From an uncultured Fodinibius sp. (lineage in GTDB: Bacteria > Bacteroidota > Rhodothermia > Balneolales > Balneolaceae), in contig CAJXMW010000002.1 in NCBI GenBank assembly GCA_913056235.1, positions 62,001 to 126,000 of the forward strand: a stretch of DNA of 64,000 nucleotides, given 5' to 3'. A program made the translations under genes and the position numbers. The notes below the pieces were generated by a model. It was given only the letters and a program-made list of their open reading frames with translations. It did not search any database and was not told where the DNA came from. Shown here in pieces: positions 44,902 through 54,468 of this stretch; the first letter of the stretch is position 1; each line of letters opens with the position of its first letter.

Positions 44902-47900
44902 TGAATGACTACAATTTTAATCATTTTGCGTGCCATTTCGCCGTCAATGCGGGCTGTTACCATAGCAAAATATACGCCGTTACTCCAATCCTGCGTAGAA
45001 ATGCGGTGCTCTTCCGGGGTAGTTCCACTGGACTGGTATCGTTTGTCGAACACGATTTTACCACCGGGAGTGATAATCTTGATATCCACCGATCCTGCAC
45101 TCCGGGTTTGGAAACGCAGGTGCGTAAAGTCCTCAGCGGGATTTGGCCAGTTGTAGGTCTCACTTTTGACTAACATTTGCTGGGATTTTGCCGGGGGTTC
45201 TAAATTACCTGTGTTTAGTTGTCCCGAAACTTTATTGTAAGGTGCATTACCATAGCGACCGCCCCATAATACGTTATTGATATCATCTAACTGCCATGCT
45301 TTCAGTTCTCCCAGGTGACTCACAGCATACAAGGTATTTCCACGAAGAATAGGATGAACCGGTTTATTTTCTGGTGATGAAAGGCTACCGACATAGAGCG
45401 GAAATCCGTCGATGGGGTCTCCTTTTGTAGTATAGGCGCCGACATTCATCGACAGACTGTCTTGAGTTGTAATATAAAGTTGAGGGGTATCAGACTGGCC
45501 TGAACGTGCAACTAATGGTGTACCTTTAAAAGCAGAACCTTTAGGTGGATCGATCGGGAAGTGGGACAGCATAGCGCCGTTAAGGTTGCGTGCTTCAAGC
45601 TGGTTAGTGGTTTTATTGACATACACAAAGTCTGTACGCCCGTCATCATTAATATCGGTCATCGCCGGCCAGCCCATTGGCGTATTGGTAACGATATGGC
45701 GCGGTTGGTTGAAGTTGTCGGGTTTAAAAACCATCAACTGATTGTCAGAGAGATAGTAAAAAGCCGGCTGATCTTGCGACAGGCGAACAGCCCCGGTATA
45801 GCTTCGTTCAGTGGACGCCGAAAGAGAGTAGGAGTTATTAGCAGGTTGTAGGGTAATATTATCTTGGGTAACACGGGTGTATTGTGCTAGGAGTGTAGCC
45901 GAGCGCTGCTGGGGAGTGGTCAGCGGCGACCGGAAGCTGCCATTATTTAGATTTATGCGCTGGTCAGTGAAATCCAGCAACAGGGTTTGGTCATTTTGGG
46001 AGCTAAGAAACGCATTGTTTGCCTGTGCTTGTGCACTCCAGGTGTTATTCCAGTTCGAACCATTCCACTGCCAGCTCATGATATCAATCTGCGAGCTCAA
46101 GGGGGCTTGACCGATTACCAGCGAGCTACCGAGGTAGGGTTGCTGGGGTTTGCCTGATTGAAAATCAAAAAGTGGAGTCGAAGAATTATTGAACTGTAGG
46201 GCATAGGTCGTTTGTTGGGAAGGCACAATCAAGAAAGAATCGGATTGGGCAGTGTACAACGATAGTCCAAGGGGATAAGACGAAAAATAATCAGCTGCTT
46301 GAGCGGTGAAGGTTGTTTGGTCGGGCAGAGAGTTTGTAGGCAGTGTAATAGGAGTGATACGTTCAGTGGATACAGAACGAATGCGAAAGGTGGCCGCTGG
46401 TTCGTTACCGGAGAAATCATAAAATTCAAAAAAGCTGGACGCGCCCGAATTACTTTCATTTGAAGGACGCGTGTTGGGTCCAAAGCGATTTTCATAAATG
46501 CTGAGCGTGTCGTTATCCAGTGTTATCACTGATGCATCGTTGCCATCCCACCAAAAGTCAAAAGCCGTGCCGCGGGCCTGCTGGCTGAAATCATCCGTTG
46601 CAGCACGTCCAATGTCTTGGGCACCGTCGGCTTCTTCGAGGTCAACGCCCCGCCGCTGTGGGTTTGCATTAACCGTTTGGGAGCTCAGCTCTTGTTGAAT
46701 GACAGATGCATCGATATGCCAGATAAGCATACCACCGTTGAGTTCTCGGTCGTCGGCTGTGCCCGCCGTCTCATCGGCCCCAATATCCAGTCCTCCGGGT
46801 AGGCTCCAGTCGAAATTACTGACATCCGTAACGACGCCGGGTTCCAGCACCTCCGTAAACTTATCGGTCTGATTGACAAAAGCTTCATCTTGATTCCTAA
46901 ATTGTTTGGTAACGCTACTGCCATTCGGCCGGCGAAAGGTTAGGGCAACACCATCATTATTTGGGTCGCGATGGCGGTTTTCAACTAAAAAATATTCCTG
47001 GCTGGAAAGGTTATATTTTGCTATCCGGTTGTTATGATGGGTACTTGCCGAGGGCAGAGAAATGGTGCCTGCAGTTTTTTTGGTAATAGTAAATGGTGAT
47101 TGCCATCCCAGAAATATTTTTTCCCAGGCCGAAGGTTCGGGCGGAAAAAGTCCTCGGTAGGAAAAAAAGCTTTCCCCATCCATCAGCCCAAAGCGCCCTA
47201 TACCGGAGTCACCGGTGCGAGTGTTAAACAGGTCGGGCAGGCCCAGGTAGCTACCAACCGAAGCGCAGAGCAGGCCGTTAAGAGAGAGTTGTAGCACAAA
47301 CTGTTCGCCCGAGACATTTTCTCCGGTTCGTGACAGGGTTCGTGGCAGTACCAGCGAATTGGTCACTTGGAATGCTCCATCATTGATGTCAAAGCCATTA
47401 AAGTTGGGATCGTCCAGCAGTTCCGACAGTGTTTCTTGTCCAAGGAACAGGGAGGGAATGTCCTGCGGTGTCTTATCCAGCGTAGTGCCGATAAGTTCAA
47501 TATCGCGGCCTACGCCGGCATGAAAAATGACAAAGGCTGTCTTTTGTGGATCGAGTCCGGAGGTCGAAAAGCCCCCTTGTTGCTCCACAGCCGCCCAGGT
47601 GTCTTTAGCTAGATTTGCTACTTTTTCGTTGGTGAAGTTCTGACCGGTTGGTGAATAGGCCTGCATTTTGTTGGGTAGTTGGTAAATGTCCGAGAGCAGG
47701 CGGTACCGAATGGTAATTTGCTGCCCAGATACCTGTTCAAAATAGTTTTTGGCAAACTGCAGGTGACTGGCAAAGTAAGAACTGTCATGCGGCAGGGGAT
47801 CAATTGTGATGTCAGCGCCATCCAAATAGGAGAGGTTCTCGGGATTAAACGTACCGTTGCCGGTGGTTAGACGGTTGTCATCCTGCTGAAATTCGACGCG

Positions 47901-48053
47901 CACCCCTACAAGCGTCAGAGTATCCGGTACATTTGGACGGAGTGCGGTTTGGACATTGATGGCGTGGCTACGCCTGGGGTTTACTTGTTGGCCTAGTGCC
48001 AAAGCCTGATAAAAAAATAAAAGCATGCTTAAAAAAAGCATGCTTTTGAACAT
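44898..48053 (-). CDS. pseudo-M6 peptidase with T9SS C-terminal sorting domain
   Basis: The ATG at 48053 is chosen because GGAGGA stands four bases before it; an ATG at 48077 is in frame but poorer. The 1,051-residue protein has a signal peptide, then an M6 (immune inhibitor A-like) fold. In M6 peptidases the motif AHEIGHALGLPDLYD carries the zinc site; here the aligned segment is CASVGSYLGLPDLFN (nt 47250-47264 for ASVGS). Both histidines and the catalytic Glu are gone, so it is almost certainly inactive. The middle is beta-rich with FG-GAP-like stretches (TDINDDGRTDFVYV). The last ~85 residues (NWPNPAEDFTHLRFQT to the end) are a type A T9SS sorting domain. It is encoded just after porV and overlaps the next gene by 4 nt. 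Confidence 0.82.
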   Translation of the reverse strand: MFKSMLFLSMLLFFYQALALGQQVNPRRSHAINVQTALRPNVPDTLTLVGVRVEFQQDDNRLTTGNGTFNPENLSYLDGADITIDPLPHDSSYFASHLQFAKNYFEQVSGQQITIRYRLLSDIYQLPNKMQAYSPTGQNFTNEKVANLAKDTWAAVEQQGGFSTSGLDPQKTAFVIFHAGVGRDIELIGTTLDKTPQDIPSLFLGQETLSELLDDPNFNGFDINDGAFQVTNSLVLPRTLSRTGENVSGEQFVLQLSLNGLLCASVGSYLGLPDLFNTRTGDSGIGRFGLMDGESFFSYRGLFPPEPSAWEKIFLGWQSPFTITKKTAGTISLPSASTHHNNRIAKYNLSSQEYFLVENRHRDPNNDGVALTFRRPNGSSVTKQFRNQDEAFVNQTDKFTEVLEPGVVTDVSNFDWSLPGGLDIGADETAGTADDRELNGGMLIWHIDASVIQQELSSQTVNANPQRRGVDLEEADGAQDIGRAATDDFSQQARGTAFDFWWDGNDASVITLDNDTLSIYENRFGPNTRPSNESNSGASSFFEFYDFSGNEPAATFRIRSVSTERITPITLPTNSLPDQTTFTAQAADYFSSYPLGLSLYTAQSDSFLIVPSQQTTYALQFNNSSTPLFDFQSGKPQQPYLGSSLVIGQAPLSSQIDIMSWQWNGSNWNNTWSAQAQANNAFLSSQNDQTLLLDFTDQRINLNNGSFRSPLTTPQQRSATLLAQYTRVTQDNITLQPANNSYSLSASTERSYTGAVRLSQDQPAFYYLSDNQLMVFKPDNFNQPRHIVTNTPMGWPAMTDINDDGRTDFVYVNKTTNQLEARNLNGAMLSHFPIDPPKGSAFKGTPLVARSGQSDTPQLYITTQDSLSMNVGAYTTKGDPIDGFPLYVGSLSSPENKPVHPILRGNTLYAVSHLGELKAWQLDDINNVLWGGRYGNAPYNKVSGQLNTGNLEPPAKSQQMLVKSETYNWPNPAEDFTHLRFQTRSAGSVDIKIITPGGKIVFDKRYQSSGTTPEEHRISTQDWSNGVYFAMVTARIDGEMARKMIKIVVIH

Positions 48054-48096
48054 TTTGTCCTCCAAATGAGAGATCATAAACCCACATTTGCTCGAC

Positions 48097-49200
48097 TTAG
48101 AAATTCAAGAGCAATCCAAAGCGAGTGGTGTTGGCCAAGGGATGGTTCTCATCACCGAGAGTATTGATATAGCTAAAATCTACGCCCAAAAACTTGTACC
48201 GGATACCTGCGCCCAAGGTCATGTATTGCCGGTCGCCGTTGTTGGGATTTTCGTAATAGTATCCGCCACGAACGGCAAACAGGTCGTTATACCAGTATTC
48301 AAGTCCACTGGCGACCATGAGTTGTTCTGGTAGTGAGAGCGTCACTTCGCCGGTGCCGGTATTGCGGGTGAAACTACTCCAGGATGTAAAAAGCGAACTG
48401 ATAACCCCTTTTGGCTTACCGTCAGAATCCAGACGAGCCATTACTTTTGAGATATCGTTGGCAATTGTCAGCTTGTGAATGCCGTCTTTGTCGAGTTCAG
48501 TGTTAAAAGCCCATCCAATGCGGAACATCGTAGGGAGGGGATCTTTCTGGGCATTGTCGGTGTAATGAACGCCCGGACCAATATTCGAGATATTAAGACC
48601 TGCGTCAAAATTGGCGTCATTTCCGATAAATGTAAAAGTATCGGATTTATATAACCCAGAAATGTCAACGCCAATACTTGAGCCTGGGTTAATACTCTGA
48701 CCGCCGACATCGCCCTCAGCCAAACTGCTGTAAATAAAACGAAATCCAGTGCCCAGCGACCAGTTGTCGTTCAGTTTCAATCCATATGAGAGACCGGCTG
48801 CAAGTTCATAACTGTTAAAGCGTCCCTGTTCCAGTCCTGACTCGTTGGTACGCAACTGTTCGCCAAGGTTCAAATAAGTAATATGCCCACCAAAGGTACC
48901 CAACCCTTCCATGTGATACTTGCCCACGAGATAGTCATAAAAAAGGTCGGCGTTAAACTGAGGCAACCATTCACTGTGGGTAATACTAACCTGGTTGCCT
49001 TTCTGAAATCCTAATCCTGCGGGATTCCAAAAAACAGCTGAGGCATTATCGGCAATGGCAACTCCCGTATTTCCCATTCCGGCAGCCCTAGAATCGGGTT
49101 CAATTTGGAGAAAGGGAACAGATGTGATTCCCACTTGGCCAAATGCCACAGTCGTTGACAAAAGCAGGAGTACCAGTAAAGATGATGCTTTCTTAATCAT
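48097..49200 (-). CDS. porV: PorV-like outer membrane protein of the type IX secretion system
   Basis: This 367-residue protein has a signal peptide ending VAFGQ and a FadL-like barrel. The family signature follows at once: PFLQIEPDSRAAGMGNTGVAIADNASAVFWNPAGLGF. It ends in ...TRFGLLLNF, a barrel C-terminus. PorV binds T9SS C-terminal sorting domains and carries cargo from the translocon to the PorU sortase. The next gene downstream encodes a protein with such a domain, which supports the assignment. PorQ, and other PorV/PorQ-family barrels, are the alternative; the neighbouring cargo favours PorV. Confidence 0.8.
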   Translation of the reverse strand: MIKKASSLLVLLLLSTTVAFGQVGITSVPFLQIEPDSRAAGMGNTGVAIADNASAVFWNPAGLGFQKGNQVSITHSEWLPQFNADLFYDYLVGKYHMEGLGTFGGHITYLNLGEQLRTNESGLEQGRFNSYELAAGLSYGLKLNDNWSLGTGFRFIYSSLAEGDVGGQSINPGSSIGVDISGLYKSDTFTFIGNDANFDAGLNISNIGPGVHYTDNAQKDPLPTMFRIGWAFNTELDKDGIHKLTIANDISKVMARLDSDGKPKGVISSLFTSWSSFTRNTGTGEVTLSLPEQLMVASGLEYWYNDLFAVRGGYYYENPNNGDRQYMTLGAGIRYKFLGVDFSYINTLGDENHPLANTTRFGLLLNF

Positions 49201-49317
49201 AGTAACAAGCAGTTATGAGAACATTCAGAGATAAGGGTAGCAAAGTTTCTAAAGCCTATATTTCTTATCTCCTTGATTATAAAAACTAGATATAAACTTA
49301 TCAGAAAATATCAAAAT

Positions 49318-49350
49318 AAAAAAGGCAAGATGGTTTCCACCACCTTGCCT
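49318..49350 (-). terminator. terminator after the thiolase gene
   Basis: On the minus strand AGGCAAGgTGGT pairs with ACCATcTTGCCT and is followed by TTTTTTATTTTG. It closes the thiolase transcript and lies before porV. Confidence 0.85.
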
Positions 49351-49357
49351 GAACGTG

Positions 49358-50539
49358 TTAATTAAGCATTTCAATAACCATTGAGGATGCACCGCCGCCA
49401 CCGTTACAGATTCCGGCACAGCCCCATTGACCTTTTGTGCGTTTAAGCGCATGAATCAAGGTAACCATGATACGCGCCCCGGAACATCCAATGGGGTGTC
49501 CAATGCTGACGGCCCCGCCGTGAATATTGACGTTCTTGGGGTCGAGTTCCAAAATTTGGTTGTTGGCTAATGATACAACGGAGAAGGCTTCGTTGATTTC
49601 AAACAAGTCCACATCTTCTTTGTCGATACCGGCTCGCTTCAGAGCAATAGGAATTGCATCGGCGGGTGCCGTTGTGAACCATTCAGGTTCTTTGGCGGCG
49701 CTAGCCTGACTGGCGACTCGTGCTATAGGAGTGAGTCCAAGTTCGTCGGCTTTTTCCTCGCTCATCAGCAGAACGGCCGCAGCCCCATCATTAATACTGC
49801 TTGCATTTGCTGGAGTTACCGTTCCTTCTTTGTCAAAAACGGGATTGAGCTTCGGCACCTTATCATAATTGATGCGTTTGAGCTCTTCATCCATCTTTAC
49901 CTTCGATACATTACCTTTGCGATCTTTGACCTTCATCTCAATTACTTCATCGTCAAAATAGCCCTCTTCATGGGCCTTGATGGCTCGTTTGTAGGATTCA
50001 ATCGCAAATTCATCCTGCTCTTCGCGGCTGATGTTACATTCTTTGGCGCAAATTTCGGCCGCATTGCCCATGTGAAAGTCATTGTAGACATCCCACAGGC
50101 CATCCTTGATAATTCCGTCTTCAGCCCGGGCGTGTCCCAGTTTGGATCCAAAGCGATGTTTGGGCAGGTAGTAGGGTACATTACTCATGCTTTCCGTACC
50201 ACCGGCAACAATTACATCGGCTTGGTCAAGTTGAATCTGGTTGGCGCCAATCATGATAGCTTTCATCCCCGAGGCACACACCTTGTTGACGGCTGTGGCT
50301 GGTGTTCGCTTGGAAAGTCCAGCTTTAAGAGCTGTCTGACGGGCCGGGGCTTGTCCAATACCGGCTGTCAGCACGTTTCCAAACACAACCTCCTGAATAT
50401 CATCGGCCTTGATACCGGTAGTTTTGATGATTTCTGTTATAGTTGCGGCTCCAAGCTCTGGGGCGGAATACGATGATAAACTTCCGCCAAACGAGCCCAC
50501 GGGTGTTCTTTTGGCTTCAACGATAACTACATTGCGCAT
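49358..50539 (-). CDS. acetyl-CoA acetyltransferase (thiolase)
   Basis: This 393-residue thiolase condenses or cleaves acetoacetyl-CoA. The acyl-accepting Cys88 lies in NKVCASGMKA. His and the second Cys occur in GGAVSIGHPIGCSGARI, and the closing CNGGGGASSMVIE motif is intact. Length (about 392) and the NEAF segment (FEINEAFSVV) fit biosynthetic thiolases better than degradative FadA. It stands as a single gene with its own terminator, 43 nt downstream of metB on the same strand order. Confidence 0.94.
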   Translation of the reverse strand: MRNVVIVEAKRTPVGSFGGSLSSYSAPELGAATITEIIKTTGIKADDIQEVVFGNVLTAGIGQAPARQTALKAGLSKRTPATAVNKVCASGMKAIMIGANQIQLDQADVIVAGGTESMSNVPYYLPKHRFGSKLGHARAEDGIIKDGLWDVYNDFHMGNAAEICAKECNISREEQDEFAIESYKRAIKAHEEGYFDDEVIEMKVKDRKGNVSKVKMDEELKRINYDKVPKLNPVFDKEGTVTPANASSINDGAAAVLLMSEEKADELGLTPIARVASQASAAKEPEWFTTAPADAIPIALKRAGIDKEDVDLFEINEAFSVVSLANNQILELDPKNVNIHGGAVSIGHPIGCSGARIMVTLIHALKRTKGQWGCAGICNGGGGASSMVIEMLN

Positions 50540-50582
50540 AGTTGTAGGTTTTGATAATTAAAATTATGTACGTCTCAAGCTA

Positions 50583-51722
50583 TTATTCAAAAGCTTGATC
50601 AAGATCTTCGATAAGATCATCGGCATCTTCAATGCCAACAGATAGTCGGATGAGTGAGTCTTTAAGTCCGGCTTTAAGTCGAACTTCTTTAGGGATTGAG
50701 CCGTGCGTCATCGAAGCCGGGTGGCTGATGAGTGATTCCACACCACCAAGGCTTTCGGCCAACGTAAAGACTTCAGTTCGGCTCATAAATTCCTGTGCCT
50801 TTTCCATAGAGTCGTCTTTTAGGGAGAATGATACCATACCCCCGAAGTCACTCATCTGTTTCTTGGCGATATCGTGTTGGTCATGACTTTCAAGTCCCGG
50901 GTAGATGACACGTTCAACTGCCGAATGATCGTCCAAAAATTCAGCCACTTTTTTGGCGTTATCCACCGATTGCTGCACGCGCACCGATAGCGTTTTGATG
51001 CCCCGGAGCGTCAAATAACAGTCCATTGGACCGGGAACAGCGCCACTTGTCTTAACCTGGAAGCGAAGCTGTTCCATAATATCGGAGTTAGAAGTAGCCA
51101 CGGCCCCGCCAATAATATCGGAATGGCCGCCCAGGTATTTGGTCGTTGAGTGGAGCACCATATCGGCTCCCAGCTCCAGCGGCTGCTGCAGATAGGGAGA
51201 GGCGAAGGTGTTGTCGACCAACGATAAAATATCATTGCTATTTGCAAAATCTGTCAGCAGCTCAATATCTACAACTCGGAGCATCGGGTTGGTCGGCGTT
51301 TCGATCCACAGGAGCTTGGCATCGTCGGTAGCGGCCTCTTTCACTTCCTGAATATCAGTCATATCCACAAAGGTGAAGTTAATACCGAACGGCTCGAATA
51401 CTTTGGTAAACAGCCGATAGGTGCCGCCGTAGAGATCGTTGGATGCAATAATCTGATCGCCGGGGCGGAACATTTTCAATACGGCGTCCATAGCTGCGCA
51501 TCCGCTGGCAAAACAAGCACATTCATCAGCACCCTCGAGACCGGCAATAAGTTTTTCCAGGGCCGTTCGCGTAGGATTGCCAACCCGGGCGTAATCATAG
51601 CCTTTGTTGACGTTTGGCGCCTCTTGTGCATAGGTGGATGTCTGGAAGATAGGGGGCATAACGGCTCCCGACGTCTCTTCCGGTTTCTGTCCTGCGTGAA
51701 TTGTTTTCGTATTGAACTTCAT
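50583..51722 (-). CDS. cystathionine gamma-synthase/lyase (PLP-dependent)
   Basis: This 379-residue Cys/Met metabolism enzyme carries PLP on Lys195 (LHSTTKYLGGHSD). Other hallmarks are YDYARVGNPTRTALE, FASGCAAMDAVL, SNDLYGGTYRLF, WIETPTNPMLRVVDI and SLVDNTFASPY, and the C-terminal SLGGVESLISHPA. The family covers cystathionine gamma-synthase (MetB), gamma-lyase and O-acylhomoserine sulfhydrylases. The motif set fits MetB/CGL best, but the exact reaction is not fixed by sequence. The thiolase follows 43 nt downstream. Confidence 0.9.
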   Translation of the reverse strand: MKFNTKTIHAGQKPEETSGAVMPPIFQTSTYAQEAPNVNKGYDYARVGNPTRTALEKLIAGLEGADECACFASGCAAMDAVLKMFRPGDQIIASNDLYGGTYRLFTKVFEPFGINFTFVDMTDIQEVKEAATDDAKLLWIETPTNPMLRVVDIELLTDFANSNDILSLVDNTFASPYLQQPLELGADMVLHSTTKYLGGHSDIIGGAVATSNSDIMEQLRFQVKTSGAVPGPMDCYLTLRGIKTLSVRVQQSVDNAKKVAEFLDDHSAVERVIYPGLESHDQHDIAKKQMSDFGGMVSFSLKDDSMEKAQEFMSRTEVFTLAESLGGVESLISHPASMTHGSIPKEVRLKAGLKDSLIRLSVGIEDADDLIEDLDQAFE

Positions 51723-51734
51723 TACAAAAAACGA

Positions 51735-52961
51735 TTAGAGGTTAGACTTTGCATTTTGAGCTTTTTCTTCCATCCCGAGAAATGAATAGGCCTGATAGAG
51801 ATTCTGCCAAATACGTTGCTCATCAGGGCGTTGGCCCACAACTTTTTCCAGCAGGGGAATGGAAGCACTTACATATTTCTTAATACTGCTCTCAATTGGA
51901 ACCTTGTTTTCCTGCTTCACAAATGGCAGTAATTGCTGATATTTCGATGCGCTATTTTGATAAAATCGCGCAAAGCTCAACATTAGCTCTTGGTCTTTGG
52001 GATTTTTGTCGAGGGTTTTCCTGAACTGTTTTTCGGCTCGGTTCAACAGGGAGTCTGCATTGCTGAAATCAGTTTCAGTGATGGTATTTCCCTCCCGCAT
52101 ATTTGGGATCACATTCTCCAACTCCTGTTTGGCGATAAAATAGAGTTCTGTCGCTAGACTTTCCCCATAAATAACATTTTCAGGTTTGCGTTCAACCAGT
52201 TGCGTGAGTAACGCAGCAGCCTTGCGGTGGTCACCAGCACTGATATAAGCATTGGAGAGACCGTGCAGCAGATTCAGGTTGACTGTTGAAAACGATTCCG
52301 TCTCTTCATATACCTGAACGGCTTTTTCAGTTTGATTACTCTCTAAATACAGAAAGGCCAACTGTTCCATGAGCATAGACGGCATGTCGTCTATTTTATT
52401 GCGCGCTTCTTCCAGTACCTTAATGGCTTTTCCTGGTTGCTGGTTTTTATAGAAGGTTTTAGCCTCCATTTTGTAGGAGATAGCACTGTCAGGAATAATT
52501 ATTGTCGCGTTGTTAAAGTGTGCCGCTGCGCGTTCAAAGTTGGGGTGTCCTTCTGTTGAGTCATGCTGTAGGGTTTGTACGCCTTGGTTGTGTTCGTTGC
52601 TCCAGGTGACTTTCAGTAGCTCTTGAGCCTTTTCGGTATCAGCTGCTGTAGAATTGCGATATAGCTGGGCCGCTTTAAAAAGTGATTGGTGCACTTCCGA
52701 ATAAAGGGAACTGCGTTGGGCGGGATCTTCCTGTTTGCGTGCAAGCTTTGTCAGCAGGTTGCCCTTTTGGTACAGAAGGTCGGGGGACTGTTGATTATCT
52801 TGGAGCTGTTTGTCAACCGAATCAATCTGTTCCCGAAGTTGTTTCTCCGAAAGATTGGAAGCGGTGTTGGTTTGCTTGGTTGAAGATTGTAATGAGGAGC
52901 AGCTAATAAAGAACCCGAATGCAAGCACAAGGCTTGCAATTCGGGTAAGACGATTAAACAT
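51735..52961 (-). CDS. TPR-repeat lipoprotein (copy 2)
   Basis: I start at the ATG at 52961 (MFNRLTRIASLVLAFGFFISC, lipobox FISC); a TTG at 52967 adds two residues. The ~408-residue protein is almost wholly helical with tetratricopeptide-like repeats (for example LAFLYLESNQTEKAVQVYEE and GLSNAYISAGDHRKAAALLTQL). It shares order and several segments with the TPR protein encoded just upstream (NEHNQGV against GEHNRAV; ATIIIPDSAISY against ATMIQPDSTLSW). The two are therefore ancient tandem paralogues. Function unknown, probably a periplasmic scaffold. Confidence 0.83.
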   Translation of the reverse strand: MFNRLTRIASLVLAFGFFISCSSLQSSTKQTNTASNLSEKQLREQIDSVDKQLQDNQQSPDLLYQKGNLLTKLARKQEDPAQRSSLYSEVHQSLFKAAQLYRNSTAADTEKAQELLKVTWSNEHNQGVQTLQHDSTEGHPNFERAAAHFNNATIIIPDSAISYKMEAKTFYKNQQPGKAIKVLEEARNKIDDMPSMLMEQLAFLYLESNQTEKAVQVYEETESFSTVNLNLLHGLSNAYISAGDHRKAAALLTQLVERKPENVIYGESLATELYFIAKQELENVIPNMREGNTITETDFSNADSLLNRAEKQFRKTLDKNPKDQELMLSFARFYQNSASKYQQLLPFVKQENKVPIESSIKKYVSASIPLLEKVVGQRPDEQRIWQNLYQAYSFLGMEEKAQNAKSNL

Positions 52962-52991
52962 AAACAAGTAGAGTTGGTTAAATATCGCTGA

Positions 52992-54320
52992 TTAGTTCAT
53001 GCCCGCTTTATTCATAGCTTCCTGAGCTTTCTTATCCATGCCCAAGGCGGTATAAATCTGGAAGAGACTTCTCCAGTAATCTTTGTTTTCAGGATTAATT
53101 TCAGCTGCTTTTTCGTAGTATTTCATCGCTTCTCGCAGCAGATCCTTGCCTTGTTTATCAAGTTTGGCAGCTTTGTCATTGTCAGCAGTACGATTTCGTT
53201 TGTCGAAAATCGCTTTTGCCTTATTCTGATAAATAATGCCCAGAGTGTTATATGCATCCGCATCCTCGGGACGATATTCGAGCGTCTTCTTAAGTTGATC
53301 TTCTGCTTGTGCTGTTAATTTATCGATGCGAGATTGCAGCTCCGAATTTTGCTTTTCAAGCTGATTAATTTGCTTTTTGATAGTAGCTTGTTCGGAGTCA
53401 CTGGCATTGTTCAACTTGCTGCGCAAGTTGATAATCTTGTCCGAATTGGTGGAGACCGTATCTCCAACCTTCATCGCCTGTTGATAGATCTGTGATCCAT
53501 ACACGAGATGATACTGGGGATTTTCGGGGTTTTGTTCCACAAGTTTCTTGACAGTATTAAGCGCCTTTTGCGGTTTGCCTACCCGGTTATAGGCGTCGGC
53601 CAGATTCGATATAATATCTTGGTTACTGGGATATTTCTCCCGAGCTTTTTCAAACACTTCAACGACTTTCTGCTGTTGGTCCAGATTGTAGTAGTAGCTG
53701 GCCAGCTGCATGTAGTCTTTTGCTTTCACCGCTGTATCAGGAGACATCGACATATACTTTTCTTTGGCATTGACAGCCTCTTCAAAGTTTTTGTCCATAG
53801 CGGCAACCTGCGACAATACGCCCCACGACAATGTACTGTCGGGTTGAATCATCGTGGCATTTTTGAGGTGCTGTACAGATTTTGAGAGATGATTATCAAC
53901 GGCCTGCTTTAAGCTGTCTTCGGTAGCAAGTTTAACTGCCCGATTATGTTCGCCCTGCCAGAGTACATTTCTGTAGGCGTCAATATTTTTAACCTGAGAG
54001 GGCACACTTTCAGCCGTATCAGCTACTTGCTTAGACGTCTCAAATGCTTCGTTCATCCGCTTGTAGTATTCGACGCGTTCAGCAGGATCATCAAGTGTTT
54101 CAGCCATACTTCCCAGTGCAACAGCTTTGTAATAATAGCCCAGGGGGTCGCCAGGGTGCTGCTTGATGGACTCTTCGGCTGAGTTTAGAGCGGCCTCATA
54201 ATTTTTGCTTTCAATGTTAGACTTAGCTTTGTCAGCCAATGGATTTGAACTTCCGCAACCAATCGCAATGGCTACGAGAAGCGTGATAAATACGTGTGGT
54301 AATTTTTTCATTAACATCAT
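52992..54320 (-). CDS. TPR-repeat lipoprotein (copy 1)
   Basis: This 442-residue lipoprotein has lipobox IGC (AIAIGCGSS). An AGGA lies eight bases before the ATG at 54320; ATGs at 54317 and 54311 are also possible. Tetratricopeptide repeats fill most of it (NYEAALNSAEESIKQHPGDPLGYYYKA; IISNLADAYNRVGKPQKALNTV; AYNTLGIIYQNKAKAIF, each quoted in part). A predicted coiled coil lies near residues 300-340 (LRSKLNNASDSEQATIKKQ). It is followed at 31 nt by its paralogue. Role unknown. Confidence 0.85.
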   Translation of the reverse strand: MMLMKKLPHVFITLLVAIAIGCGSSNPLADKAKSNIESKNYEAALNSAEESIKQHPGDPLGYYYKAVALGSMAETLDDPAERVEYYKRMNEAFETSKQVADTAESVPSQVKNIDAYRNVLWQGEHNRAVKLATEDSLKQAVDNHLSKSVQHLKNATMIQPDSTLSWGVLSQVAAMDKNFEEAVNAKEKYMSMSPDTAVKAKDYMQLASYYYNLDQQQKVVEVFEKAREKYPSNQDIISNLADAYNRVGKPQKALNTVKKLVEQNPENPQYHLVYGSQIYQQAMKVGDTVSTNSDKIINLRSKLNNASDSEQATIKKQINQLEKQNSELQSRIDKLTAQAEDQLKKTLEYRPEDADAYNTLGIIYQNKAKAIFDKRNRTADNDKAAKLDKQGKDLLREAMKYYEKAAEINPENKDYWRSLFQIYTALGMDKKAQEAMNKAGMN

Positions 54321-54468
54321 TTTAGATTCCTGTGGGATTCGATATTAGCATATCCATTTGTGAAGGCATGAAAGTAACTATATATAGGCCTTTCTGCAAT
54401 ATCATCACATAAAATTATTATATTGTAGAACCTTTGTTCAAATATTCATCAACCATGCAGCATCTACA

